NCBI GenBank assembly: GCA_034110465.1 | Contig: JAWUZD010000003.1 | Coordinates: 186,001 to 250,000 of the forward strand | Source of the DNA: Aurantibacter sp034110465 | GTDB lineage: Bacteria; Bacteroidota; Bacteroidia; Flavobacteriales; Flavobacteriaceae | Length of the DNA: 64,000 nt | Reading direction: 5' to 3' | In this document: one piece after another, positions 53,931 through 63,565 of the stretch | How positions within the stretch are numbered: position 1 is the stretch's first letter | Layout of the letters: the number at the start of each line of letters is the position of its first letter | Notes under the pieces: generated by a model | Database searches by the model: none | Seen by the model: only the letters and a program-made list of their open reading frames with translations | Told to the model about the DNA's origin: nothing | Program-made: the position numbers and the translations under genes

Positions 53931-54429
53931 GGTTATTAGTCAAAATATTATACGTTTTATAGTGCTTGTTTTGATACAGATTAGTATTCTTAACCATATT
54001 AATTTTTTGGGTGACATTAATCCCTATTTATATGTTTTATTCATCATTTTATTTCCACTTAGAAATAACCGCCTAGTTTTTTTGATAATTGCTTTTTTCC
54101 TAGGTCTATGTATAGATATGTTTTCAGATACAGGTGGAATTCACGCTGGAGCATCAGTTTTCTTAGCTTATATTAGACCTTTAATTACAAAATTTAGTTT
54201 TGGAACATTAAACGAGTTTTATAATGTAAAATTTAATAACATCGATTTTATAAAACGATTAACTTATATCATCATTATTATTTTTATTCATCATTTTATG
54301 TTGTTTAGCTTAGAATATTGCAGTTTTACACATATAATAACGATATTAAAACATACACTATTATCTGGTTTGTTTACCACCATTTTAATTCTTTTAACCA
54401 CTACAATTTTTAGTAATAATTCTAAATGA
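53923..54429 (+). CDS. mreD: Rod-shape-determining protein MreD
   Basis: The 168 aa integral membrane protein has about five hydrophobic helices from residue 10 to 166 and the family feature FFLGLCIDMFSDTGGIHAGAS near the middle. It is assigned mainly by this motif and its position between mreC and PBP2. Its stop overlaps the next ATG by 4 nt (ATGA). Confidence 0.9.
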   Translation: MNKVISQNIIRFIVLVLIQISILNHINFLGDINPYLYVLFIILFPLRNNRLVFLIIAFFLGLCIDMFSDTGGIHAGASVFLAYIRPLITKFSFGTLNEFYNVKFNNIDFIKRLTYIIIIIFIHHFMLFSLEYCSFTHIITILKHTLLSGLFTTILILLTTTIFSNNSK

Positions 54430-56357
54430 GAAAATTACTTCTTGCACTTTGTATTGTTCTAGTTGGATTTGTTTTTATTGGCCGCTTGTTTTACCTTCAA
54501 GTCTATTCAAAAAATTCAAATTCAATTCTAAACGATAATGCCATTCGAAAAGTTTACGAATACCCAAAACGTGGCTTTGTTTACGATAGAAATGGTCAAT
54601 TATTAGTTGCCAACCAACCATCTTATGATGTTATGGTAATTCCAAGAGAGGTCAAAGCTTTAGATACGTTAGAGTTTTGTAGCTTATTAAAAATCTCAAA
54701 GAAAGACTTTATAAAAAAATATAAAAAAGCGAGAAACTATTCTCCAAGATTACCTTCTGTTTTTGTAGCACAATTAGACAAAGAAGATTACGCATACTTA
54801 CAGGAAAAACTACATAAATACAAAGGCTTTCACATTCAGATTAGAGCTTTAAGACAATACGAAACAGCTATAGGGGCAAATGTTTTAGGAGACATTGGTG
54901 AAGTAAGTCAAAGAGATATAAAAAAAGACGCATACTATAAATTAGGTGATTTAATTGGCAAGCAAGGTATTGAAGTATCTTATGAAAATATTTTACGCGG
55001 AAGAAAAGGCGTAAAATATATTCAAAAAGATCGATTTAACAGAAATATTGGAAGTTTCAAAAAAGGAATATATGATACACTTCCAATTCCAGGAAAAGAT
55101 GTAAACGTAACCATAGATGCTAAGCTCCAAGAGTATGGAGAAATATTAATGAAGAATAAGCGTGGTGGAATAATTGCCATAGAACCAAGCACAGGTGAAA
55201 TTTTAGCAATGATTGCCGCACCAAGTTATAATCCAAATGACTTGGTGGGAAGAAAACGCTCTAAGAACTTCACAAAACTTTATAATGATAGTATAGCAAA
55301 ACCACTTTTCAATAGAAGTCTGCAAGGTGTTTACGAACCCGGATCTCCTTTTAAATTAATGAATGCTCTTGTTGGTCTGCAAGAAGGCGTAATTAATTTA
55401 AACGAAAAAATAACCTGTAGAAATGGGTACAAATATGGTGGTAGTTTTATGAAATGTCATTGTGGTTTTGGTGTAAGAAACAATGTAACAGATGCTATTG
55501 TAAGATCTTGTAATGCTTTTTTTGCTACAACTTACAGACGTATTTTGGACAATGAAGATAACGCCTCTTTAGGAATTAACGTTTGGAGTAAACACGTAAA
55601 AAGTTTTGGCTTAGGTAATTTTTTAAATAATGATTTATCTGTTGGACAAAAAGGACTAATCCCAGATAGAACCTATTACAAAAATGCCTACCCAAAAGAA
55701 TTCTATTCATCGTATACCATTTCAAATGCTATTGGGCAAGGAGAAGTTCAAACTACACCAATTCAACTAGCAAATATGGTTGCAACTATAGCAAATCGCG
55801 GATTTTATTATACGCCACACATTGTAAAGACAATTAAAGGTGAATCTTTAGACAAAAACTATACAACACGTAAATACACCACTATAGATAAAGAGCATTT
55901 CGAACCTGTAATAGAAGGAATGCACCAGGTATATACAAGCCCTAAAGGAACTGCTTATTCTCTTCGTGTAAAAGATATTGAAATTTGTGGTAAAACAGGA
56001 ACTGTTCAAAATTACGCTATAATAGATAGTATAAAAACAGACTTAACAGACCATTCTATTTTTGTTGCCTTTGCTCCAAAAGAAAATCCAAAAATAGCCA
56101 TAGCTGTTTTTGTAGAAAATGGTTATTTTGGAAGTCGTTTTGCAGGAAGAATTACTAGCTTAATGATTGAGCAATACTTAACAGGAACTATTACCAAACA
56201 AGATTTTGAAGATTGGATTTTAACACATAGTTTAGAAAACGAATATGCTAAGCCCTATTCTGGAAAACCTTTTAAAATTAATAGAGAAACACAGTACCAA
56301 ATTATAGAAAAAAACCCCAAAGATATTAATCGAATTAAAGCATTAAGGAATGATTAG
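54426..56357 (+). CDS. mrdA: Penicillin-binding protein 2 (elongasome transpeptidase)
   Basis: The 643 aa class B PBP cross-links peptidoglycan during elongation. An N-terminal anchor (about 4-22) precedes the PBP dimerisation domain and a transpeptidase domain with all three motifs: SxxK at Ser307-Lys310 (PGSPFK), SxN at 361-363 (RSCNAF) and KTG at 523 (GKTGTVQN). A proline replaces the usual Thr in the first motif (SPFK), which keeps the SxxK pattern. It overlaps rodA by 8 nt. Confidence 0.96.
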   Translation: MRKLLLALCIVLVGFVFIGRLFYLQVYSKNSNSILNDNAIRKVYEYPKRGFVYDRNGQLLVANQPSYDVMVIPREVKALDTLEFCSLLKISKKDFIKKYKKARNYSPRLPSVFVAQLDKEDYAYLQEKLHKYKGFHIQIRALRQYETAIGANVLGDIGEVSQRDIKKDAYYKLGDLIGKQGIEVSYENILRGRKGVKYIQKDRFNRNIGSFKKGIYDTLPIPGKDVNVTIDAKLQEYGEILMKNKRGGIIAIEPSTGEILAMIAAPSYNPNDLVGRKRSKNFTKLYNDSIAKPLFNRSLQGVYEPGSPFKLMNALVGLQEGVINLNEKITCRNGYKYGGSFMKCHCGFGVRNNVTDAIVRSCNAFFATTYRRILDNEDNASLGINVWSKHVKSFGLGNFLNNDLSVGQKGLIPDRTYYKNAYPKEFYSSYTISNAIGQGEVQTTPIQLANMVATIANRGFYYTPHIVKTIKGESLDKNYTTRKYTTIDKEHFEPVIEGMHQVYTSPKGTAYSLRVKDIEICGKTGTVQNYAIIDSIKTDLTDHSIFVAFAPKENPKIAIAVFVENGYFGSRFAGRITSLMIEQYLTGTITKQDFEDWILTHSLENEYAKPYSGKPFKINRETQYQIIEKNPKDINRIKALRND

Positions 56358-57636
56358 AGAAACGGACAGACATTTTAAGTTCGATTGGATTTCTATTCTA
56401 TTATTTTTTAGTTTGGTTTTTTTTGGTTGGATAAATATTATTTCAGCATCGCAAAGTGGAGAAGTAATTGATTTATTAGATTTTTCTAAATCTTACGGAA
56501 AACAGCTTCTTTTTATTGGTCTATCTTTCTTTTTAATTGTTCTATTACTTTCTGTAGACAGTAAGTTTTACGAACGATTTTCAAGTGTGATTTATGTTAT
56601 ATCAATGCTTTCTTTAGCTGGATTATTTATATTTGGGAAAAATGTAAATGGCGCCACTTCATGGTATGGTATTGGTGGAATAACCATTCAACCTAGTGAA
56701 TTTGCTAAAATAGCGACATCTCTTGCTATAGCTAAATACTTAAGCGATTTAAATATTAACATTAAGCAGCTAAAACACCAGATTAATATTGTTTTAATTC
56801 TATTAATTCCCGCAGTACTTATATTATTACAAAAAGATGCAGGAAGTACACTTGTTTATGGTGCATTCTTTTTTGTGCTATACCGCGAAGGTTTGCCTAA
56901 GATTTATTTACAAATTGCAGCTTTAACTATCTTTTCTGCCATTTTAAGCTTGAAATTTGGTGTTGTTATTACCTCAATATTTATAACAATAGTAGTAGCA
57001 CTGAAATTATTCTTTTTTTCGACTAAAAAAATCAGGAGACGTATTCCAAAACTAATTGCCATTTCTACTTTGTATATTGGCTTTGCATTTACTGTTGGTT
57101 ATGTATTCACTAATTTATTACCACCACATCAAAAAGATAGAATTACCATTTGGTTAAGTTTAGAAAAAGATCCAGTTAAACTTGAACGCATGAAAAAACT
57201 TGAAGCCTATAACTTAAATGAATCTGAAAAAGCTATTAGTAGTGGTGGCTTTTATGGGAAAGGTTTTTTAGATGGTACAAGAACCACTGGTAAATTTGTA
57301 CCAGAACAACATACAGATTATATTTTTAGTACTGTCGGAGAAGAATGGGGATTTTTAGGAAGTGCAGCAGTAGTAATTGTATTTGTATTACTAATGCTAC
57401 GTGTATTATTTTTAGCAGAAAGACAGAAAACAACCTTTAGTCGAGTCTATGGCTATAGTGTTGCTGCCATACTATTTTTTCACTTTCTAATAAATATAGG
57501 AATGGTTATGGGATTAATACCAACCATTGGAATTCCGCTACCATTATTTAGTTATGGCGGTTCTGGACTTTGGGGTTTTACTATATTATTATTCATTTTT
57601 ATTAAGCTAGATTCTAATAGAATTAACGAGTGGTAG
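56350..57636 (+). CDS. mrdB: SEDS peptidoglycan polymerase RodA
   Basis: The 428 aa multi-pass protein polymerises glycan strands with PBP2. It has about ten helices and the SEDS landmarks GIGGITIQPSEFAKI (about 106-120), VPEQHTDYIFS and LPLFSYGGSG near the C-terminus. A region of roughly 35 residues before GFYGKG is typical of RodA. The next gene begins 3 nt after its stop. Confidence 0.96.
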   Translation: MIRETDRHFKFDWISILLFFSLVFFGWINIISASQSGEVIDLLDFSKSYGKQLLFIGLSFFLIVLLLSVDSKFYERFSSVIYVISMLSLAGLFIFGKNVNGATSWYGIGGITIQPSEFAKIATSLAIAKYLSDLNINIKQLKHQINIVLILLIPAVLILLQKDAGSTLVYGAFFFVLYREGLPKIYLQIAALTIFSAILSLKFGVVITSIFITIVVALKLFFFSTKKIRRRIPKLIAISTLYIGFAFTVGYVFTNLLPPHQKDRITIWLSLEKDPVKLERMKKLEAYNLNESEKAISSGGFYGKGFLDGTRTTGKFVPEQHTDYIFSTVGEEWGFLGSAAVVIVFVLLMLRVLFLAERQKTTFSRVYGYSVAAILFFHFLINIGMVMGLIPTIGIPLPLFSYGGSGLWGFTILLFIFIKLDSNRINEW

Positions 57637-57639
57637 GTT

Positions 57640-59073
57640 ATGGAATTAGGCAACAAACAATTCTTATTTACCAAGCATAAAAAACACTCTAATAATATTA
57701 CTATATTAAGTGAAGAAATAGCTGACTACATTTTATATTATCATAAAAATCTACATTTTAATAAAGCTGAAACAAAAGATAAATCCATTTATCTTTTAGG
57801 TGATTTATTTGATTACGAAGTTAATTCTGCTTCAAACAAAACACTTTTAAATCAATTAGCTGAAACAGTAAGTTTAAAAACGTTTTTTGAAAGATTAGAT
57901 CAATTTTATGGCGAATATATTATTATCTACAAAACTAAAAATCACCTTATAATTTTAAACGATTGTTGTGCACAACACGAAGTGTATTATAATTCTGATT
58001 ACACAGAATTTGGAAGTCAGATTTGTTTGTTTGAAGATTTAATAGCTCATAAAAATCACTCATATTACGATTCTAAGCTTTTTCAACAAAAGAAATTATA
58101 TATTGGAAATACCACACCATATTCTAATATAAATCATTTAATAGCGAATCATTATTTAGATGTTTTAAACTTTAAAACAATCAGATTTTATCCCAATAAA
58201 ACTTTAGAAGCTTTAGATTTAGAAATGGTTGCTAAAAAAGCATCACAACAATTAAAAGGTTATGTTACGGCTATTTCTAAACAATATAAAATAGTACTAC
58301 CTGTAACTGGTGGATTTGATAGCAGATTATTATTCTTAGCAAGTTTAGATTTGGATTGCGAATATTTTGTTTCTAAACACGCTAATATGGATAATAATCA
58401 TTACGATATTACAATAGCACAGCAGTTATGCGATTTATACGGAAAGACACTTCATATTATTGAAGATACTTCAGAAAACAATATTGCTTTAGAATCTAAT
58501 AACACATTAGACTTTCCACGAAATGGTTCGTTTCCAAAAAAAACTAAAAACAAGGCAGTTGTAAATGGAAATATTAGTGAAATAGCAAGAAACTACTTTA
58601 ATTACCACAAAAAATTAACTGGAGAAAAACTAAGTCTTCTAAATGGGTTTTCTCAAAATGATTTTGCGATTAATCAGTATCAAAATTGGTTAGATACAAA
58701 TCAGCCAATACTAAAAGCTTTCAATTTTAATACTTTAGATCTTTTTTATTGGGAGGAAAAAATGAGTAACTGGACAGCAAAAGCCAAGACTGAAGCTAAT
58801 ACAATAAATGTAAGTTTATTTTCACCTTTTAATTCTCGTAGTCTATTAGAGCTGCTTTTAAGTACAAACAAAAAACATAGAGATAAGTTTACAAGTAAGC
58901 TCTACAAAGCCATTATTTGTAACCTAACAGATAAATACGAAGTTGTAAACAACATTCCAACAAATCCAAATTTAGAAAGAAAAAGAGCCTTAATTTTAAA
59001 AAAACTAAGACTCTTTAAATGTTTTGATGCCGCAAGATTACAATTAAGAATTTGGAAACGATTATTCAGTTAG
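57640..59073 (+). CDS. Asparagine-synthase-like protein lacking the N-terminal Cys
   Basis: The 477 aa protein has a C-terminal PP-loop synthetase domain (about 210-460). The ATP-binding motif TGGFDS is at 223-228 and the second half contains SLFSPFNSRSLLELLL. Residues about 85-155 resemble the glutaminase-type (class II) fold, but the catalytic Cys2 is absent, so ammonia must come from elsewhere or the substrate differs. It is the last gene of the mre/rodA operon, 3 nt after rodA. Related bacterial enzymes (AsnB/LtsA) amidate peptidoglycan; a similar role here is inference. Confidence 0.82.
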   Translation: MELGNKQFLFTKHKKHSNNITILSEEIADYILYYHKNLHFNKAETKDKSIYLLGDLFDYEVNSASNKTLLNQLAETVSLKTFFERLDQFYGEYIIIYKTKNHLIILNDCCAQHEVYYNSDYTEFGSQICLFEDLIAHKNHSYYDSKLFQQKKLYIGNTTPYSNINHLIANHYLDVLNFKTIRFYPNKTLEALDLEMVAKKASQQLKGYVTAISKQYKIVLPVTGGFDSRLLFLASLDLDCEYFVSKHANMDNNHYDITIAQQLCDLYGKTLHIIEDTSENNIALESNNTLDFPRNGSFPKKTKNKAVVNGNISEIARNYFNYHKKLTGEKLSLLNGFSQNDFAINQYQNWLDTNQPILKAFNFNTLDLFYWEEKMSNWTAKAKTEANTINVSLFSPFNSRSLLELLLSTNKKHRDKFTSKLYKAIICNLTDKYEVVNNIPTNPNLERKRALILKKLRLFKCFDAARLQLRIWKRLFS

Positions 59074-59232
59074 CAGTATTCAGTAAAAAAACAAAGCTTT
59101 GCGGCTTAGCGAGAGAGAAGAAAATCATTTAGTCCTCAGTACTCGTTATTTTTGTTTTAAAAAGGAGCACAATTATCAGCAAATTTCTAAACTAAAATCA
59201 ACACTTCAACAAAAATAAATTATACTTAAAAA
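59074..59232. other. Gap with a Gly/Cys-free, repeat-like patch
   Basis: The 159 nt between convergent genes holds no reading frame of note. A GC-richer patch at 59091-59119 (CAAAGCTTTGCGGCTTAGCGAGAGA) resembles degenerate intergenic repeats recalled from Bacteroidetes genomes. No terminator with a T-run was identified. Confidence 0.3.
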
Positions 59233-59565
59233 TTATTTCTTCAACTCTAATTTCTCCGCAAAATAGTCGCAAAAATCTTTCATTGTAGCGCTCATTTTTT
59301 CATCTTGAGTTGCACGTTGAAAAGTATCGCTCATAGCAACTAATGTCTGATGAAAAAAAACTTTCATTTCATCTACAGGCATATCTTTAGTCCATAAATC
59401 TATACGCAAAGATTCCTGTTGCTTACTATCCCAAACAGAAAGCATCATAGCTTTAGCTTCTGCATTTGTAATTCCGCCATCATGTGCCGTCCAATGTAAT
59501 TTTTCTGGAACTTTATTTTCATCTAACCCAACGGTTAGGGTAATTTCAGATGTTAATTTACTCAT
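59233..59565 (-). CDS. gldC: Gliding motility protein GldC
   Basis: The 110 aa soluble protein is needed for efficient gliding in flavobacteria, acting with GldB. The family opening MSKLTSEITLTVGLDEN and the DGGITNAEAKAMMLSVWD segment are present, with a Phe-containing DYFAEKL end. The start is set at 59565; the frame extends back to 59610, but that part lies in gldB and adds untypical residues. It overlaps the end of gldB by 8 nt. Confidence 0.93.
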   Translation of the reverse strand: MSKLTSEITLTVGLDENKVPEKLHWTAHDGGITNAEAKAMMLSVWDSKQQESLRIDLWTKDMPVDEMKVFFHQTLVAMSDTFQRATQDEKMSATMKDFCDYFAEKLELKK

Positions 59566-60526
59566 TTGGTTCTGGTTTATATTTTGATAAATTAAAAATG
59601 GTTTCTGCATCGGTTTTTAACATATCCTCAAAAGAAACATCATTATTTTTTAAATAAGATTTTACAATTTTCCAGCCTAAAAAACGACCAATTCTACCTG
59701 GAGAATCAGAATCAATTTCTGCTAAATAAAATTTACTAAAAGGTGCTGGATTAATAAACTGACTTGCTAATTTATTATCTGTACTAAATAATAATTCTCG
59801 CTCAATAAAATAACGCCAAATATTTTCTTCGTTTACTTTTGCCCAATCATATTGCGCCTTAGAATAGCCTATTTTTTCAGCATCAGATTTAAAAGGTATT
59901 ACGCGATCTTTATAGGTTAATAATTTTCCGTAATAAACCATTTCGTCTAAAAGTGTTTTTCTTTTAGGCTGAAAAACAGTCATTTCGGCATATTTATCTG
60001 CAATATCTACCACCATTTGTTCTGACTTCATATTAGCTTTTAAATACTCTTGCAAGCCGTCGTAAAAGAAATGCTTATCACCTAAATAAGTGTCTAAAGA
60101 AATTAAAACAATGGTATCTGTAACAATAACTTTGTTTCTATAATCTACAGAAGATGTTGCTGTAACAACTCTTGGTGTCTTAAAGTACGAATTGTAATAT
60201 TTTAAATGTTTAAATAATTTAGTGATTTCTACTTTTTCTTTAGATAGATTAGAAAACACATTAGCAGTTTCTTTATGTAACTCTTGCTGTAAACTATCTT
60301 GCATTTGTGCTAACCAAAATCCATCTTCAAAACGATTTGAAAACAGAAATGGAAAAGCCGCTTTTAATTTTGGTAAATCTTGTGGATTAGCTTCACCAAA
60401 AGCTATATCAAAACGTTCTATATCGAAATCAACTTCAATATCGGATACATCAATTTTGGATATAGAATCGTCTACACAAGACACTAAAACTATAAAAACC
60501 AGGACTAAAACTAATAATTTCTTCAT
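59558..60526 (-). CDS. gldB: Gliding motility lipoprotein GldB
   Basis: The 322 aa lipoprotein has a lipobox ending at Cys17 (IVLVSC) and the family opening DIERFDIAFGEANPQDLPKL near residues 33-52, with the QMVVDIADKYAEMTVF and LAEIDSDSPGRIGRFLGW regions further on. It was found essential for gliding in Flavobacterium johnsoniae. The protein faces the periplasm or outer membrane. It forms a two-gene unit with gldC and is divergent from nadE. Confidence 0.94.
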   Translation of the reverse strand: MKKLLVLVLVFIVLVSCVDDSISKIDVSDIEVDFDIERFDIAFGEANPQDLPKLKAAFPFLFSNRFEDGFWLAQMQDSLQQELHKETANVFSNLSKEKVEITKLFKHLKYYNSYFKTPRVVTATSSVDYRNKVIVTDTIVLISLDTYLGDKHFFYDGLQEYLKANMKSEQMVVDIADKYAEMTVFQPKRKTLLDEMVYYGKLLTYKDRVIPFKSDAEKIGYSKAQYDWAKVNEENIWRYFIERELLFSTDNKLASQFINPAPFSKFYLAEIDSDSPGRIGRFLGWKIVKSYLKNNDVSFEDMLKTDAETIFNLSKYKPEPNE

Positions 60527-60565
60527 CTAACTAAGCATTAATTTTTAATACTAACGCAATTACTT

Positions 60566-60573
60566 TATTTTTG
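60566..60573 (+). promoter_or_regulatory. Bacteroidetes -7 box for nadE
   Basis: TATTTTTG matches TAnnTTTG and ends 41 nt before the nadE ATG. Confidence 0.5.
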
Positions 60574-60578
60574 TTGGA

Positions 60579-60586
60579 CAAAGGTA
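60579..60586 (-). promoter_or_regulatory. Bacteroidetes -7 box for gldBC
   Basis: The minus strand reads TACCTTTG (TAnnTTTG), ending 52 nt before the gldB start. It lies only 5 nt from the divergent nadE box, so the two promoters overlap face to face. Confidence 0.55.
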
Positions 60587-60614
60587 CTACTCTTTAATTA
60601 AATTTCCTTTTAAT

Positions 60615-61403
60615 ATGCAAACAGAAAAAGTAATAGATCATATTGTAAACTGGTTAAAAGACTATGCCGAAAACGCACGTGTTAAAGGTTTTGTAATAGG
60701 TATTTCTGGAGGAATAGATTCTGCTGTAACCTCAACACTTTGTGCTAAAACAGGTTTAGACGTTTTATGTATAGAAATGCCTATTCATCAAGCTGAAAGT
60801 CACGTTTCTAGAGGACAAGAACATATTAAACAATTAAAGAAACGTTTTCCTAACGTACAAGACACAAAAACAGATTTAACACCTGTTTTTGATGAATTTA
60901 CAACTGAAGTTTCTCTTGAAGGAAAAGAAGACATAGTAAATATGGCTTTAGCAAATACTAGAGCTAGATTACGAATGACAACCTTATACTATCACGCAGG
61001 ACTTTACGGTTTATTAGTTGCTGGAACAGGAAATAAAGTTGAAGATTTTGGCGTAGGTTTTTACACGAAATATGGCGATGGCGGCGTAGATTTAAGTCCA
61101 ATAGCCGATTTACTTAAAAGTGAAGTTTATGCTATTGCTAAAGTATTAAACGTTCCTAATTCTATAATTGAAGCTGCACCTAGCGATGGTTTATTTGGCG
61201 ATGCGAGAAGTGATGAAGACCAAATTGGCGCAAGTTATCCTGAACTGGAATGGGCTATGAAAATGAAAGATGAAGGCAAGTTAGAACGTGATTTTACAGG
61301 ACGAGAAAAAAAAGTATTCAAAATATTTATGCGTTACAATCGTAACAACCAACATAAAATGATTGCAATTCCGATTTGTGAGATTCCAACAGAATTGAAA
61401 TAA
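60615..61403 (+). CDS. nadE: NH3-dependent NAD synthetase
   Basis: The 262 aa enzyme amidates deamido-NAD to NAD with ammonia and ATP. The PP-loop motif SGGIDS is at 31-36. Typical segments GTGNKVEDFGVGFYTKYGDG and DLSPIADLLKSEVYAIA follow, then a Lys-rich end. There is no glutaminase domain, consistent with the short NH3-dependent form. It is divergent from gldBC, an arrangement seen in related genomes as far as I recall. Confidence 0.96.
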   Translation: MQTEKVIDHIVNWLKDYAENARVKGFVIGISGGIDSAVTSTLCAKTGLDVLCIEMPIHQAESHVSRGQEHIKQLKKRFPNVQDTKTDLTPVFDEFTTEVSLEGKEDIVNMALANTRARLRMTTLYYHAGLYGLLVAGTGNKVEDFGVGFYTKYGDGGVDLSPIADLLKSEVYAIAKVLNVPNSIIEAAPSDGLFGDARSDEDQIGASYPELEWAMKMKDEGKLERDFTGREKKVFKIFMRYNRNNQHKMIAIPICEIPTELK

Positions 61404-61455
61404 AAAAATATAGGAATCTAATGAAATTATGAGCCTTTTAAAGCTCCTTATCAAA

Positions 61456-63420
61456 CTAAATAGGTCTATTCAACTTTCTAGACAACAACATTTTTAAACC
61501 CGAATAATCCTTAACTTCTTCTAAAATCTCTCGATTCACTTCGCCAGGATTTTGAAGTGTTTTTTCTTTGATTTCGGTAACTTGTTTGTCTATTAAAAAG
61601 CAACGTAAGGTTAAAATAGTTTCGCTTACTAATTGCGCAACGCCTTCATCTTTAGTTTTTGGAATTATCTCTTTCCTTACCCAATCGGATAAACTATAAC
61701 GCTCATCTTCCATAAGAATACTGGACATTTCCATAGCTAATTCTGGCGGAACTGCATTTATAAGTTGTTCTAATTTAAAATCTGGATTCTGATTTAAAGC
61801 TTCAATTATAGCGTAATACAAGTCTTTAAAAATATTGTTGGTAAACGCCATTTCGTCTTCTTGTAAATCTAAAAATATTTTTTCAAAGACTTTAGCTTGT
61901 TGGACTACAGGTTCTAATTCTAAATTCCCAGTTTCTTCATCTTCCTTTAAAATTAAATCTTCAAAATCTTGGGTCTGATTTCCGTAAAGTAACAGCAAAC
62001 TAATTATTTTTTGCTCTAAAACATATTGCACATCTACCTTACGCGGTACTGGTTTATTTTTAACCACTTCAAAAGGTTGATTTTGTGGTGCATTAGATTT
62101 TTTATTGACTTCTTTTTGGTCTTCGTTAGTTATTTGCGCTAAAGTTGAAAACAAAACGCCTTCACTTACATCCATAATACGAGCACATTCCTTAACGTAG
62201 ATTTCTTTTTTAATCTGATCTGGAATTTTTGCAATACTATTTACAATATCTCTAATGGTTTCAGCTTTCTTAATTGGGTCGTTTTTAGAATCCTCGAATA
62301 AAATAGACGCTTTAAACTGAATAAAATCTTGAGAAGAATCTTCTAAATACTTGCGTAATTCCGCTTCTGTGTTAGCTTTTGCAAAACTATCTGGATCTTC
62401 GCCTTCAGGAAACGTACAAATCTTAACGTTCATACCTTGCTCCAAAATCAAATCGATTCCTCTTAAAGAAGCTCTTAGCCCTGCAGCATCACCATCAAAA
62501 AGAACGGTAATATTTTTTGTTAATCGGCTTATTAACCTAATCTGATCGCTGGTTAAAGCAGTTCCAGAACTAGAAACCGTATTGGTAATTCCGGTTTGAT
62601 GAAATTGAATAACATCTGTATAACCTTCAACTATATAACAATTATCTTCTTTTGCTATAGCTTGTTTGGCGTGATAAATCCCATAAAGCACTTTACTTTT
62701 ATAATAAATATCGCTTTCTGGTGAATTTAAGTATTTAGCTGCTTTTTTATCGTTAGTAAGAATTCGTCCTCCAAATCCTAAAACACGACCACTCATACTT
62801 TGTATTGGAAACATAACACGACCTTTAAAACGGTCGAACTGTTTTTCTCCTTTTACAATAGTTAATCCTGTACCTTCTAAAAACTCTAGTTTGTAGCCTT
62901 TTTTTAATGCAGTATCTGTAAAAGCACTCCAATCATCTAAACAATAGCCTAAATCGAATTTTTTAATAGTTTCTGGGGTAAAACCTCTTTCTTTAAAATA
63001 ACTTAAAGCTATGGCTTTCCCTGGATTTGTGTTATGCATTACTTCCTGGAAATACTTACTGGCATATTCACTAACCAAATACAAGCTTTCTTTTAAACTC
63101 TGCGCTTCTTTTTGCTCGTTAGACTGTTCGGTTTCCTCAACTTCAATATTATACTTATTAGCTAAGTATTTTATAGCTTCTGGATACGTAAAATGTTCGT
63201 GTTCCATTAAAAAAGCCACAACATTCCCTCCTTTTCCTGTACTAAAATCTTTCCAAATTTGTTTTACTGGCGACACCATAAAACTCGGGGAACGTTCGTC
63301 TGAAAAAGGACTTAAACCTTTAAAACTACTACCCGATTTTTTTAATTGCACAAAATCGCCAATAACTTCTTCTAAACGAACCGTATCGTAAACTTGGTCT
63401 ATGGTGGATTTTGAAATCAA
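61456..63420 (-). CDS. dnaG: DNA primase DnaG with a zinc-less N-terminal domain
   Basis: The 654 aa primase makes RNA primers at the replication fork. The N-terminal domain normally has a Cys-His-Cys-Cys zinc ribbon. Here the four ligands are replaced: Ser37 (LSPF), Ser40, Asp58 and Thr61 (KDFSTGKGG), yet the surrounding fold residues (SPSFMVSP, GGNVVAF) are kept. The Toprim core is intact (VEGYTDV and FDGDAAG). A C-terminal helicase-binding domain is likely. The gene is convergent with nadE. The loss may be shared by related flavobacteria. Confidence 0.94.
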   Translation of the reverse strand: MISKSTIDQVYDTVRLEEVIGDFVQLKKSGSSFKGLSPFSDERSPSFMVSPVKQIWKDFSTGKGGNVVAFLMEHEHFTYPEAIKYLANKYNIEVEETEQSNEQKEAQSLKESLYLVSEYASKYFQEVMHNTNPGKAIALSYFKERGFTPETIKKFDLGYCLDDWSAFTDTALKKGYKLEFLEGTGLTIVKGEKQFDRFKGRVMFPIQSMSGRVLGFGGRILTNDKKAAKYLNSPESDIYYKSKVLYGIYHAKQAIAKEDNCYIVEGYTDVIQFHQTGITNTVSSSGTALTSDQIRLISRLTKNITVLFDGDAAGLRASLRGIDLILEQGMNVKICTFPEGEDPDSFAKANTEAELRKYLEDSSQDFIQFKASILFEDSKNDPIKKAETIRDIVNSIAKIPDQIKKEIYVKECARIMDVSEGVLFSTLAQITNEDQKEVNKKSNAPQNQPFEVVKNKPVPRKVDVQYVLEQKIISLLLLYGNQTQDFEDLILKEDEETGNLELEPVVQQAKVFEKIFLDLQEDEMAFTNNIFKDLYYAIIEALNQNPDFKLEQLINAVPPELAMEMSSILMEDERYSLSDWVRKEIIPKTKDEGVAQLVSETILTLRCFLIDKQVTEIKEKTLQNPGEVNREILEEVKDYSGLKMLLSRKLNRPI

Positions 63421-63565
63421 TTTCTTTAAGTTTTTAGAATTGTAAAAGTACTATAAAACTGACTAATAAATCTGTAGATTATTAATAATCTAACTTATTA
63501 AAGTTCTCAATTATAAATTTTAACTTTTTATAAAAGAAATTGTTTTTTACCTTTACTAACTCACT

